Source of the DNA: Saccharomycopsis phalli
Taxonomy: Eukaryota; Ascomycota; Saccharomycetes; Ascoideales; Saccharomycopsidaceae
Length of the DNA: 64,000 nucleotides
Reading direction: 5' to 3'
Assembly: GCA_020342235.1 (NCBI GenBank)
Contig: CP073212.1
Span: 1,798,001 to 1,862,000 of the forward strand
Shown in pieces: positions 48,710-58,255 of the stretch. Made by a program: the position numbers and the translations under genes. The notes under the pieces are model-generated. The model worked only from the letters and a program-made list of their open reading frames with translations. It was not told the DNA's origin and did no database searches. Positions within the stretch are counted from its first letter, which is position 1. Each line of letters starts with the position of its first letter.

Positions 48710-49873
48710 CTACATTCTTGAAAAAAGCCGTCCCAATCGTGCAGCCCGGCGCCTAAAAATAAGGGTCCCCAACGCAACTAGCAAGCACGCAATGTACTTC
48801 CAATGGTATTTGCTAGCCATGTTGTATCTGAATACTGTAAGTAGGTTGCCAAGCAACGACTTGTTTCGCGACAAGAAGATTTTTTCTTTGGATGGGGACT
48901 CTGATTGGGATGGGGACTCTGACTTGGATGGAGACTCCGACTTGAATGGTTCCAAGTGTCCCTCGAGCTTTTGGCCCATGTTGATATGGGGGTGTTTCTT
49001 TGCAAATTTCTTGTACACTGCCCGTTTTTTTTCTTGCAAATGGAGTTTGGTTTCGTCTTCTTGGATCTTTTCTTTGGCACTGTCTTTTTTTTTCCTTTCT
49101 CTCTCTCTCTCCCTCTCTCTCTCCTTCTCTCTCTCCATTTCCCTCTCCTTCTCTCTCTCCCTTTCCCTCTCCCTTTCCCTCTCCTTAATGTACGTCTTTT
49201 CAATTTCCTTAAACTTCCCCCGCCATTCCGAACTCAAATTCTTACTATACCAATTTCTCTCAATAAACCCCATCACATCCACCTTCTCCTTTCCCGTTTC
49301 CTTTTCCTTCTCCTTCCCCTTTTCCTTTTCCTTCTCCTTCCCCTTTTCCTTTTCCCCCTCCCTCCCATTCAAATGCCCCCCATACAACTCCAACAACTTA
49401 TCCGCATACAACTTCTGCCCACTGCTCCCTTCATACTCCACAAAGTTGTCAAAAAAATACTCAATCCGCCGCTGGACCGCCTCCGCATCCTCAAGCCCAT
49501 ACTTAAACTGAATCGCACTCACCAAATACACCACATCCGGCTCCTGGCCCAGTCCCTTTGCAATCTTATTGAGCACCAAATTGTCCGCACCCTCGCCCTT
49601 CAACAAGTCAAGACTCAACAAATACAACTTCACAAGCGTCTGGAACGCATCAGCAGTCCGCTTGTCCCGCATAACCTCCGGCGTGCCCACCTTTTCATCA
49701 ATAGTACCACTCAAAATACTCACGGCCTGCTTCAAGTTTTGCGTGCTCCAAGCGGCCAACAACGGGTCCAATTGCCCGGAAAACCCCAACACATTTGAAT
49801 TTACAATGATTATCGACCTTTGGAGATTCGGAATCGAGTCGTTCACGTCACTATTGATTATATACTCTGGCAT
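48710..49873 (-). CDS. Tail-anchored protein with extreme charged repeats; possible Pex15/Pex26-type peroxin
   Basis: 387 residues, not confidently recognised. The first 170 residues form a helical domain (DPLLAAWSTQNLKQAVSIL, TADAFQTLVKLYLLSLDLLKG, PDVVYLVSAIQFKYGLEDAEAVQRRIEYFF). Then come low-complexity KEKGKEKEK (about 175-200), an RERERERE and MEREKERE array (about 235-270), and SKSESPSQSESPS. The C-terminus is one hydrophobic helix (YIACLLVALGTLIF) with a strongly basic end (RRRAARLGRLFSRM). A helical N-terminal domain, single C-terminal anchor and basic tail are the layout of Pex15/Pex26, which tether the Pex1-Pex6 ATPases to peroxisomes, and the length is near Pex15 (383). An outer mitochondrial membrane protein is an alternative. 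It starts 73 bp after the stop of the gene upstream. Confidence 0.6.
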   Translation of the reverse strand: MPEYIINSDVNDSIPNLQRSIIIVNSNVLGFSGQLDPLLAAWSTQNLKQAVSILSGTIDEKVGTPEVMRDKRTADAFQTLVKLYLLSLDLLKGEGADNLVLNKIAKGLGQEPDVVYLVSAIQFKYGLEDAEAVQRRIEYFFDNFVEYEGSSGQKLYADKLLELYGGHLNGREGEKEKGKEKEKEKGKEKEKETGKEKVDVMGFIERNWYSKNLSSEWRGKFKEIEKTYIKEREREREREREKEREMEREKERERERERERKKKDSAKEKIQEDETKLHLQEKKRAVYKKFAKKHPHINMGQKLEGHLEPFKSESPSKSESPSQSESPSKEKIFLSRNKSLLGNLLTVFRYNMASKYHWKYIACLLVALGTLIFRRRAARLGRLFSRM

Positions 49874-49946
49874 CGCTAATCTGGGGTCACTAGATGCGAA
49901 AAACCACGGCCTACATGCAGAAACCCGTGCTTAGTCAGCACGTGCA

Positions 49947-50678
49947 TTACGCGAGTTCGCTCTTTAGCTTCCGAGACCCAAAGATGTTGGTACCAATTCG
50001 GATCGTGTTGGTTCCTTGCCGAATGGCCTCTTCGTAGTCGCTGCTCATCCCCATGGACAAGTCCACCGGCTTGATTCCGTGGGTTTCCTCAAGCCATCGC
50101 TTGATGTCAACCAACCGCTTGAAATCAACATTCTCACCCGTCCCTTTGGACTGCTCAACCGAGCCAATGGTCATGAGTCCGTTGAAAACCAAGTTCGTGC
50201 ACTCCTTCTCAATAAACCGCACCGTCTCCAAAATCAAGTCCCGGTTCGCGTACCCAATCCCCGACTTTTGGGCCTCCTCGGACGTGTTGATTTGCAAGTA
50301 GATCCGCACCTTGTCCAAGTTCTCCCGGAACCCGTTCAATTTCTTGAGCTTGCTCTGGCTGTCAATTGCTTCTACTGAGTAGAGGTTCGGCACCTTGGTC
50401 GCCAATTCTTTCACCTTGTTGCCTTGCAAGTTGCCTATAAAGTGCCACTTGATGTCTTGGGGCAATTCCTGCGCTTTTTCAACCAACTCTTGCACGTAGT
50501 TCTCTCCAAAGTGCCGGAGTTTGAGCTCAGAGTCGTACAACAACTTGATGTCGGACGCAGGCTTGTATTTGGAGACTGCGAGCACATTGACTGCGTTACG
50601 ATTGTACTTGGCACATGTTTGTGCCACTGTCTCTTTGATTTTGCTGTAGTTTTGAACTAGTTCAAGTGCTCGGGACAT
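49947..50678 (-). CDS. PLP-binding homeostasis protein (YBL036C/YggS/PROSC family)
   Basis: 243 residues (S. cerevisiae Ybl036c is 257). A single alpha/beta-barrel domain that binds pyridoxal 5'-phosphate but has no known catalytic activity; relatives keep free PLP and amino-acid pools in balance. The cofactor lysine is K37 in VNVLAVSKYKP. HFGENYVQELVEK, WHFIGNLQGNK, VEAIDS, NTSEEAQKSGI, GLMTIG and DLSMGMSSDYEEAIRQGTNTIRIGT are all intact family motifs. Only 73 bp separate its stop codon from the next gene on the same strand. Confidence 0.95.
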   Translation of the reverse strand: MSRALELVQNYSKIKETVAQTCAKYNRNAVNVLAVSKYKPASDIKLLYDSELKLRHFGENYVQELVEKAQELPQDIKWHFIGNLQGNKVKELATKVPNLYSVEAIDSQSKLKKLNGFRENLDKVRIYLQINTSEEAQKSGIGYANRDLILETVRFIEKECTNLVFNGLMTIGSVEQSKGTGENVDFKRLVDIKRWLEETHGIKPVDLSMGMSSDYEEAIRQGTNTIRIGTNIFGSRKLKSELA

Positions 50679-50779
50679 GTAGGTTAAAAACTGGCCTCAG
50701 ATGCTCATGTAAATGTGGCAGGGCTTCTATGCGGATGGGACTGGACTGATTTTGATAACAAGAATTTTATTTTTTTTAT

Positions 50780-51035
50780 TTAATATTTAATAAAGGCTAT
50801 AGTTATACTATGCTCCTAGAGGAGATTTATACTTGCCGTCTACGACTGACGGTGCTGCTATATGGCTTAGAGATTTATACTTTGCTGTCTACGACTGAGG
50901 ATGACTATGTAGTTGTCAAAAGAAAACACTACGACAGAGATGTAAACTTTTGACTAAAGCTAGTGAGTATGTAAATTAATGGTCATTGGAGGAACAATGA
51001 GCTTTCGCTAGGTCATTGGTGATATTTTCTGTTTG
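50780..51035 (-). mobile_element. LINE-like 3' fragment (family B, copy 8)
   Basis: Carries GGCTATAGTTATACTATGCTCC, the intact CCGTC/GACGG hairpin (near 50839-50857), GTTGTCAAAAGAAAAC and GGTCATTGG blocks, with an internal duplication of the GAGATTTATACTTTGC segment. The A/T tail is on the left (50760-50783). Confidence 0.65.
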
Positions 51036-51039
51036 GAGG

Positions 51040-51960
51040 GTTATCAGAAGATAAACCCAGTGGGTGTTGGGTTGAATATGTCAATAGGAGATTTATTTTC
51101 TCAGTCTTTTTTTTTTTTTTTTTTTTTCAAAGTTACTTTCTCTAAAATGACATTATAGTTTGTGAGGATGAATTTTCAAAATGTCCAATGTATAAATTTC
51201 AAAATGTGCAACGTATAAATTTCAAAAATGTAAAATGCATGGCAAAGTTGTCAAAGGCCATTTCTATTAGTCAACTAAATATTGGAATTATTTTAACATC
51301 TATAAACTTTGAAAATTACTATATTTCTTTGAGAGTGAGCCGGAGGTGGGTATAAACAGAAGTAACCATTTGCCTTTGAGGAAGAGTGTGGGTCTATGTC
51401 AAGCAAACCAAGCTGGTGTCGCCAACGGTTGATGACAGCAATAATGGCAAATATTGGGTAAAACCCAATATTCTGTTTACTTTTCCAATTTATTTGGACA
51501 CTGGTGTGTAATTTAATCACATGACTTGTGGAATGCTATTAGTTGACCATGACAGTTTTCCATCAACAAATATTAGTATACTAAAGCCAACTGAGAAAAT
51601 AGATAGAAAGTAGATAGAAGTAGATAGAAAGTAGATAGAAAGCAGATAGAAGTAGATAGAAAGTAGATAGAAAGTAGACAGTGACGGAAACCCATTACTA
51701 GATTATTAAACGTGCATTCTGAATTTTCACTAACTACACAAACCACACGAGTAGTGCAGTGGTTGAAAAATACCAGTCAATTCAATAACATAATTCAATA
51801 AGTTATAACATAATTCAATAAGTTATAACATAATTCAATAAGTTATAATATAATTCAATAAGTTATAACATAATTCAATAAGTTATAATATAATTCAATA
51901 AGTTATAATATAATTCAATAATTAATAACTAATTCAACAACTTCAATACTGGCAATGCAA
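51040..51960. repeat. MRPL3 upstream region: T-run and 20-bp repeat
   Basis: A ~22-bp T-run (51105-51127), an AAATTTCAAAATGTGCAACG-type repeat (51175-51235), GTAGATAGAAA repeats (51600-51680) and seven copies of a 20-bp unit CATAATTCAATAAGTTATAA (51788-51920). No gene seen; an ORF at 51293-51520 (minus) has no family features. Confidence 0.8.
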
Positions 51961-51984
51961 TAACTACTGTCACCACACGACAAG

Positions 51985-52013
51985 TTACCCGGCATTGCAA
52001 GGTAAAAAATTTT
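51985..52013. promoter_or_regulatory. MRPL3 promoter: TTACCCG and AAAAAATTTT
   Basis: TTACCCG (51985-51991, Reb1 core) and AAAAAATTTT (to 52013) lie 28-56 bp before the first exon of MRPL3. Confidence 0.5.
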
Positions 52014-52040
52014 ATATTTTCACATCAAGTATTGACGACA

Positions 52041-53032
52041 ATGAGGCAGGGGTTGTTAAAATGTAAGTAAAAAGAAGCGAAATTGCGACGGCACTAACGA
52101 CAGGCATTCGGCTGTACTCGACAAACAATTTTCGAGCGGTGATAACTGACGAAATGGCCTCAAAGTCGCCACAGTTGCATGCTCTCCACAGTCGACTTGG
52201 GCTTCCGGAATCGTACAAACTCTCGACGTTGGCGCGGAGTTTGACGTGTGAAAGCAAGGCAGAGCGGTATCCGAACAACAAGGGCCTTGCTGCCTTTGGA
52301 AAGAACCTTCTCACGTACCACATCACCGAGTATTTGCTAATAAAGTACCCACGTCTCCCGATGGCCGTGCTCAACCACGCGGTAAACTCGTCCATCAACG
52401 ACATACAGCTAGCCAACGTGGGTTTGCGGCACTGGGGCATTGAGATTGACACCAGCAGCGAGGCCGAGAAGTATCTCAGCCGGGAGTATGAGCGGCTCAG
52501 TATTGGGAAGTTGCGGTACAATTGCAAGAATGTGACGATCGACGGGTCCTTGACGGAGCATAAGAGTAGCCGGGGGTATTTGAGCAAGGAGGAGGCAGTT
52601 GGATCAGCAGTGAAGGCGATAGTCGCGGGTTTTTATGCGTCGACCAAGTCGCTTGAGCTCACCAAGAAGTTTTTGTACGACTATGTGTTGGTGAACCGGG
52701 ACTTGAAGGCGGAGAAGTTGTTTCATTTTGAGCAGCCTACGCGGGAGTTGTCAGTTTTGTGTCAGCGGGAGGGCATGGATGCTCCGGTGTCGCGGCTTCT
52801 TGGCGAGAGTGGCCGGTTGACCAAGGCGCCGTTGTTTTTGGTGGGGGTGTTTAGCGGCACCAATAAGCTTGGCGAGAGTTTTGGGAGCTCGTTGAAGGAG
52901 GCTAAGACCCGTGCGAGTGTGAATGCGTTGAAGAGTTGGTACTTGTACAGTCCGTTGCAGCACCATTTTCCAAGTGACGTGGAGTACAAGCCAGAGCAGC
53001 CTGTGATTGATCATGGGATAGTTATAGTATGA
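52041..53032 (+). CDS. MRPL3: Mitochondrial ribosomal protein mL44 (one intron)
   Basis: Exons 52041-52062 and 52104-53032 give 316 residues (S. cerevisiae Mrpl3 is 390). mL44 is a large-subunit protein of the mitochondrial ribosome with an RNase III-like fold lacking catalytic acids and a C-terminal double-stranded RNA binding domain. Splicing the 41-nt intron (GTAAGT, CACTAAC, ACAG) supplies a start, MRQGLLKCIRLYSTNNFR, that is a model mitochondrial presequence; the second exon alone has none. The RNase III-like part covers about 60-215 (GLAAFGKNLLTYHITEYLLIKYPRLP, EEAVGSAVKAIVAGFYAS) and the dsRBD about 225-300 (RLTKAPLFLVGVFSGTNKLGESFGSSLKEAKTRASVNALKSWYL). Confidence 0.93.
52063..52103 (+). 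other. 41-nt spliceosomal intron in MRPL3
   Basis: Donor GTAAGT, branch CACTAAC ending at 52098, acceptor ACAG ending at 52103. It joins AAA-T with GC-ATT in frame. Confidence 0.9.
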
Positions 53033-53102
53033 GCATTGTAAATAGCATAGGGAGGAGAATGACAAATACTAGGATGGTACTGTAGGAGGGAGGGGAGAGG
53101 GG

Positions 53103-53510
53103 AGAGGGAAGAGGATAAGAGGGAGAAGAGAGGATAAGAGGGAGAAGAGAGGATAAGAGGGAGAAGAGAGGATAAGAGGGAGAAGAGAGGATAAGAGGGA
53201 GAAGAGAGGATAAGAGGGAGAAGAGAGGATAAGAGGGAGAAGAGAGGATAAGAGGGAGAAGAGAGGATAAGAGGGAGAAGAGAGGATAAGAGGGAGAAGA
53301 GAGGATAAGAGGGAGAAGAGAGGATAAGAGGGAGAAGAGAGGATAAGAGGGAGAAGAGAGGATAAGAGGGAGAAGAGAGGATAAGAGGGAGAAGAGAGGA
53401 TAAGAGGGAGAAGAGAGGATAAGAGGGGGAAGAGAGGATTGAAGAGAGGAGAAGAGAGGATAAGAGGGAGAAGAGAGGATAAGAGGGGGAAGAGAGGATT
53501 GAAGAGGAGG
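53103..53510. repeat. 19-bp minisatellite of about 20 copies
   Basis: Tandem AGGATAAGAGGGAGAAGAG units, almost perfect for 17-18 copies, then a variant end with GGGGAAGAGAGGATTGAAG. Strictly purine on one strand. Because 19 is not a multiple of 3, all three minus-strand frames read SLLSSLLPLILSS-like protein; none is a gene. Confidence 0.97.
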
Positions 53511-54468
53511 TAGATATCAGAGGAGGTGAATAGACAGGGGAGGTGAAATGAGACAAGTGAAATGTAGGTGAAAAGTAGAGTACAGCCAATTGAAAAGTCG
53601 AGAGAAAAGTAAAGTGAAATGAAAAAAAAAGTAAAGCGAAAGAGAAAAGTAAAGTGATAGGTAAAGGCCAGTGAAATGAGGCAAGTAAACTGTAAAGAGT
53701 AAGCAAAGTGAGTGAAGTGAGTGAAGTAAGCGAAAGTGAAAGTAAAGTAAGCGAAAGTGAAAGTAAAGTAAGCGAAAAGTGAAAGTAAAATAGACCAAAG
53801 CAAAGTAGGCGAAGTAAGCAAAATAAGTGAATAAAGAACCACTGAAAGAAATTCTCCAGTCTAATAAACCAATTACCGTTATTTATCCCCCATCTAAATC
53901 TATTAACCATTTCTTCCTGCCTTATTTCTACTTGTCGCTTACTCTGTGCGTGGATTTTCGCATATTTTAGCATGGCATTTTGGTTCTTCAGTATTTGGTT
54001 TTTGCATTTTCACTGTGCATTTCACTTAGCATTGCACTTTTCACCACTTTACTCACACTTTATTCACACCTCACTTCATCACTTCACCACCCTCTGCACA
54101 AAACTTCCATTTCCATCACCATCGCCATCACCTCACCAAACCATCCAAATACCCCTGTAACCACCGTAAATCATGTCCCTGGTGTCGGAGCCACTGTGCG
54201 GTTTGACTGCGTCATGTAGCTGGCTATCATGTGAGATTACGCTTACTAATTATACCACATAAATCCTCACGAGCATCACTAGTCGCAAGATATCAGCTCA
54301 GAGACCATCACAACTGGAAATTCCACTTGCAAATATTCCCAGGAGAACCATTTCTGCCGCGAACCGGACCACGACTTTTGCCCGGCTGCCTGCTTTTGCT
54401 TCCCTTGCATCTCTTATCACTGGACCCCGAAAAATTTTATCCCAGCACCACCCATTGCACAATCCGCC
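53511..54468. other. Gene-free stretch before GSH1
   Basis: 53540-53830 is a purine-rich run of GAAAGTAAAGTAAGC repeats; 53970-54130 has ACTTCACCAC and CATCACCATCGC repeats. No gene seen. An AAAAATTTT element is at 54430-54438. Confidence 0.6.
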
Positions 54469-56504
54469 ATGGGACTTCTGTAAGTGCCTTGTTGTGTCTT
54501 CCGACGCCTACTAACCGCAGTTCTCGAGGCTCTGCCTTTCGATTCCCGGACAACGAGCCGTATATTGCGCGGGTGCACTCCCGAGGAATCACCCACATTT
54601 TGCAAGCATATCGCGACAACGTCGCCAGATCAGACGCAACGTTCTTCTGGGGCGACGAGATCGAGTACATGTTGGTGAACTTCAACGACGCCGCGGAAAA
54701 AGCCACGCTTGACCTCGAGCACGACGGGCTTTTGGATGTTTTCGCCGAGACTAGCGCAACGTTCCAGCAGCAGTGCGTGCCGCGCAACATCAGTTTCCAC
54801 CCGGAATATGGCCGGTTTATGATCGAGGCCACGCCGCTCCGGCCGTACGATGGCGGCTCCTTGGCCGACTTCTTGTCTGTCGAGCCCAACATGAAGACTC
54901 GTCGCGAGACCATCGTCGAACATCTTGGCGACTCCCAGGTGGTGCCAATGACCATCACGTCGTTCCCAATGATGGGCGTCGAGGGATTCACCACAAAACA
55001 GTACCCTGTCCGCGGTGCCGCGTCCCACTCGTTGTTTCTCCCCGACGACATCATCAACAGACACGTCCGCTTCCCGACCTTGACCCAGAACATCCGCATG
55101 CGACGAGGCGCAAAAGTCGCCATCAACGTGCCGATTTTCCCCGACACGCACACCCAGCCGTTGGACCGCATCGACGTCAACATTCCTCGGCGCGATTTGT
55201 TCCCAGAGGACTCCGACGCGTTCCTTGGTGCTGCAGCTCCTGGCCACATCTACATGGACTCCATGGGGTTTGGCATGGGCTGCTCGTGTCTCCAGGTGAC
55301 AATGCAGGCCCCCGGTATCGACGACGCACGGTACTTGTACGATGCTCTTGTTCCATTGACCCCGATCTTGCTCTGTGTGTCGGCCGCAGCTCCAATCTTC
55401 AAGGGCACTTTGGCCGACCAAGATGTCCGCTGGAACGTCATTGCTGCCGCTGTCGACGACCGGACCCCGATAGAACGCAGCGTTGAGCCATTGAAGGGCC
55501 ATTTGGCTCATGGAGGTACCGATCCAGGCCGAAACTTGGCCAGAATCCGCAAGTCACGGTACGACTCCGTCGACATGTACCTCGGGGATTATGACTCCCA
55601 GAGCAAAACTTTCCGCCGGTTCTGCCCCGAGTATAACGACTTGGACGTGGAAATCAACGACACGGTGTACGAGCGATTACGTGGTGACATGGACGACACG
55701 TTGGCACGGCATTTCGGCCACTTGTTTATCCGGGACTCGTTGGTGTTGTTTCTGGAGATTGTCGACAAGGACTCGCAGGAGAACGACGAGGACCATTTCC
55801 AGAACATCCAGTCGACCAACTGGCAGACGTTGCGCTTCAAACCAGCAGAAAAGACCTCGGGGCCTGGCTGGAGAGTCGAGTTCCGTCCAATGGAGATCCA
55901 GGTGACGGACTTTGAGAATGCCGCGTACTCGGTGTTTATTGTGTTGGTGGCCAGATCTGTGTTGAAGTACCGGCCGAATTTCTATATTCCAATGTCGTTG
56001 GTGGACGAGAACATGGGCACGGCGCATTTACGGGACGGGGTGAAGAAGGAGTATTGGTTTAGAGGGGACGAATGTGGGGGAGTTGATGGTGCCAATGGGA
56101 CTTCCAATGGGACTTCCAATGGGACTTCCAATGGAACTGTTGATGGTACCAACGGTCATGGCACCAATGGTCATGGTACAACTCCTTGGAAGAAATACAC
56201 AGTAAATGAAATCATCAATGGCCAAATCATTCCTATGGTCAAACGGTACGTAAAAGAAGAGCTTGGAGAAAGCGACAAGTTGGATTCGTACATTGAGTTG
56301 ATTTCCAAACGAGCGTCTGGCGAGTTGCCAACGGCAGCACGGTTTATCCGGGACTTTGTCACTGGGAACCCCGAGTATAAGCACGATTCGCTCATTGGGC
56401 AGCGACTCAACTACGAGTTGTTGAAGAAGCTTGAAAAGGTTCAACAATTGGACGGGGAGTCGTTGAGAGATTTTTTTGGTAGTATGGCAGAGAAGGTGGA
56501 ATAG
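54469..56504 (+). CDS. GSH1: Glutamate-cysteine ligase, first step of glutathione synthesis (one intron)
   Basis: Exons 54469-54479 (11 nt) and 54521-56504 give 664 residues (S. cerevisiae Gsh1 is 678). Joins glutamate and cysteine with ATP in the cytosol; rate-limiting for glutathione. The tiny first exon encodes MGLL, the start seen in relatives (MGLLSLG), and splicing leads into SRGSAFRFPDNEPYIARVHSRGITHIL. Catalytic and substrate motifs are intact: FFWGDEIEYMLV, FHPEYGRFMIEATPLRPY, MDSMGFGMGCSCLQVTMQ, IQSTNWQTLRFKPAEKTSGPGWRVEFRPMEIQ. An odd NGTSNGTSNGT/NGHGTNGHGT insert of about 35 residues (bases 56080-56180) lies in a surface loop before TPWKKYTVNEIINGQI, encoded by a 12-bp repeat. The open frame upstream of 54469 is not coding. 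Confidence 0.95.
54480..54520 (+). other. 41-nt spliceosomal intron in GSH1
   Basis: Donor GTAAGT, perfect TACTAAC branch site ending at 54515, acceptor GCAG ending at 54520. It follows an 11-nt coding exon. Confidence 0.93.
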
Positions 56505-58255
56505 ATTAATATTGTATGAATGTAGGCAGGGAGATTTAAGAATGGCGAGTAACACACAAAATGGCGAGTAACACACAGAATGGCGAGTAAAAACTTTGGC
56601 AAAAATGGCAGAGTAAACACTTGAAACAGAATGTGGGAGTAACCATGTTAGTAGAGATGGTAGAGTAACCATGTTAGTAGAGATGGTAGAGTAACCATGT
56701 TAGTAGAGATGGTAGAGTAACCACTTGAAACAGAAAGATGGGAGTAACCACTTGAGTCAGAATGTGAGAGCAACCACTTGAGACAGGCTGTATAACCAGG
56801 GTACCAGTTGGAATGGCCAAATATATTCGCTACACTACATAAAGACAAGAGAAAATCTCACAGGCCAACGCTACTATAAATCAAACTACAAATGACCAAT
56901 TGACAGCTGTTGGGACCAAACCACGTCAATAGTGCATTGGGTAATGTAGTCCGATGACATGGAAGGATAGTCATTTCGTATTGTTGTGGAAATAAAATCG
57001 GGCCCGAGGACCAGGAGCAGACACTAGGCTGTGGGTGCATGGGGCCGCGATTCAGGAGCGGGTATTTTTAGCATGAGCTACAACGGTGATTGAATAGACG
57101 AGCATGATAATAGGTGAGTAAGAAAATAGACGAGTAAGAAAATAGACGAGTAAGAAAATAGACGAGCATGAGAGAGAAAGAATAAATGAATAAAGGATAA
57201 TGAATCAAGGATAATGAACAAAGGATAGATGAAAGGAAAGTAGGAGGAGCGTGAGGAAGAGGTACAGGAAAAGGTGCAGGAAAATTGGTATAATAGAGAG
57301 TAAAGGTGGATGAAAAGATGGTGTAAATATAGGATGAATATAGGGTGAATATAAGATGAATATAGGTGAATATTGTGTAAAGTAATGTAAATATAGTGTA
57401 TAGTGTAAATATAGTGTATAGTGTAAATATAGTGTATAGTGTAAATATAGTGTATATTGTAAATATAGTGTATATTGTAAATATAGTGTATAGTGTAATA
57501 TAGTGTATAGTGTAAATATAGTGTATATTGTAAATATAGTGTATATTGTAAATATAGTGTATAGTGTACGTATAGTGTAGAGAAAGTATAGAGATCGCAT
57601 AGACAAAGTATAGAGATCGCACAAGTGTAGATAACACAGGGTAAATTGTGCAATAGAATACAGATAGATCGGGCAAGATACAGGAAAAAAGTGCCAAGAG
57701 CAGCTGAAAAGACAGCATACTATTCGGTACAGACGATCTTCTATATGCAAACCAATGTTTCTTTCCACTAGATTGAGCAATATGGGAATGTAAATCGTAT
57801 TGAGGTGCCGTGGCAAACGGACACTAAGCCTGTTTTACTAGATTGGATATGGGCCTTGGGGATGGTAATGGGGTAACGATCTGACTAGTGAGATTGTATT
57901 TACAATGGCATGTGTTGGACAAGACTAGTGCTGTGATAGTGTGGTTGCAATCAGCTAGTGTGGTTGCAATCGGCTAGTGAGATTGGCCATTGCCGATTAA
58001 CCACCAGGAGTCCTTGGATATTGCCATTTCATTGAATATCACTATTGCCTGCCATTTCATTGAATATCACTATTGCCTGCCATTTCATTGATATACACAA
58101 TCTACCGAGCGTTGTTCAATCCCACAATCTAGGAGTCTCAAGTACTCATGCATGCACATCAACATGATGGATTTGAAACACTGGATTACCACGCACACTG
58201 GAGCTTGGATCGTGAAATATATATAAGACACACAGTGGTTCGACAGCCCCACAGC
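56505..58255. repeat. 1.75-kb upstream region of the velvet gene, repeat-rich
   Basis: 56530-56590 repeats AATGGCGAGTAACACACA; 56640-56720 is a 28-bp repeat (GTAACCATGTTAGTAGAGAT); 57110-57170 repeats GAGTAAGAAAATAGAC; 57340-57590 is an 18-bp satellite TAGTGTAAATATAGTGTA with length variants; 57930-57980 repeats GTGTGGTTGCAATC; 58020-58090 repeats TGCCATTTCATTGAATATCA. 56800-56840 slightly resembles the LTR end (CCAGTTGGAATGGCCAAATA). No gene seen. Such a long upstream region fits a gene with complex regulation. Confidence 0.75.
58218..58226 (+). promoter_or_regulatory. TATA box of the velvet gene
   Basis: TATATATAA, 30 bp before the ATG at 58256. It lies inside the longer open frame, which argues against the upstream ATG at 58148. 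Confidence 0.55.

Noticed and set aside
48792-49798. Plus-strand ORFs rich in Ser, Phe and Leu antisense to the tail-anchored protein gene
   Set aside because: They are the complement of the Arg/Glu and Lys/Glu coding repeats; the minus strand has a coherent domain plus tail anchor.
53011-53973. 320-codon ORF of SLLPLILSSPSYPLF repeats
   Set aside because: The 19-bp minisatellite read in all three frames; no gene structure.
57068-57816. Hydrophobic Tyr/Ile/Thr-repeat ORFs upstream of the velvet gene
   Set aside because: Derived from the 18-bp TAGTGTAAATATAGTGTA satellite.
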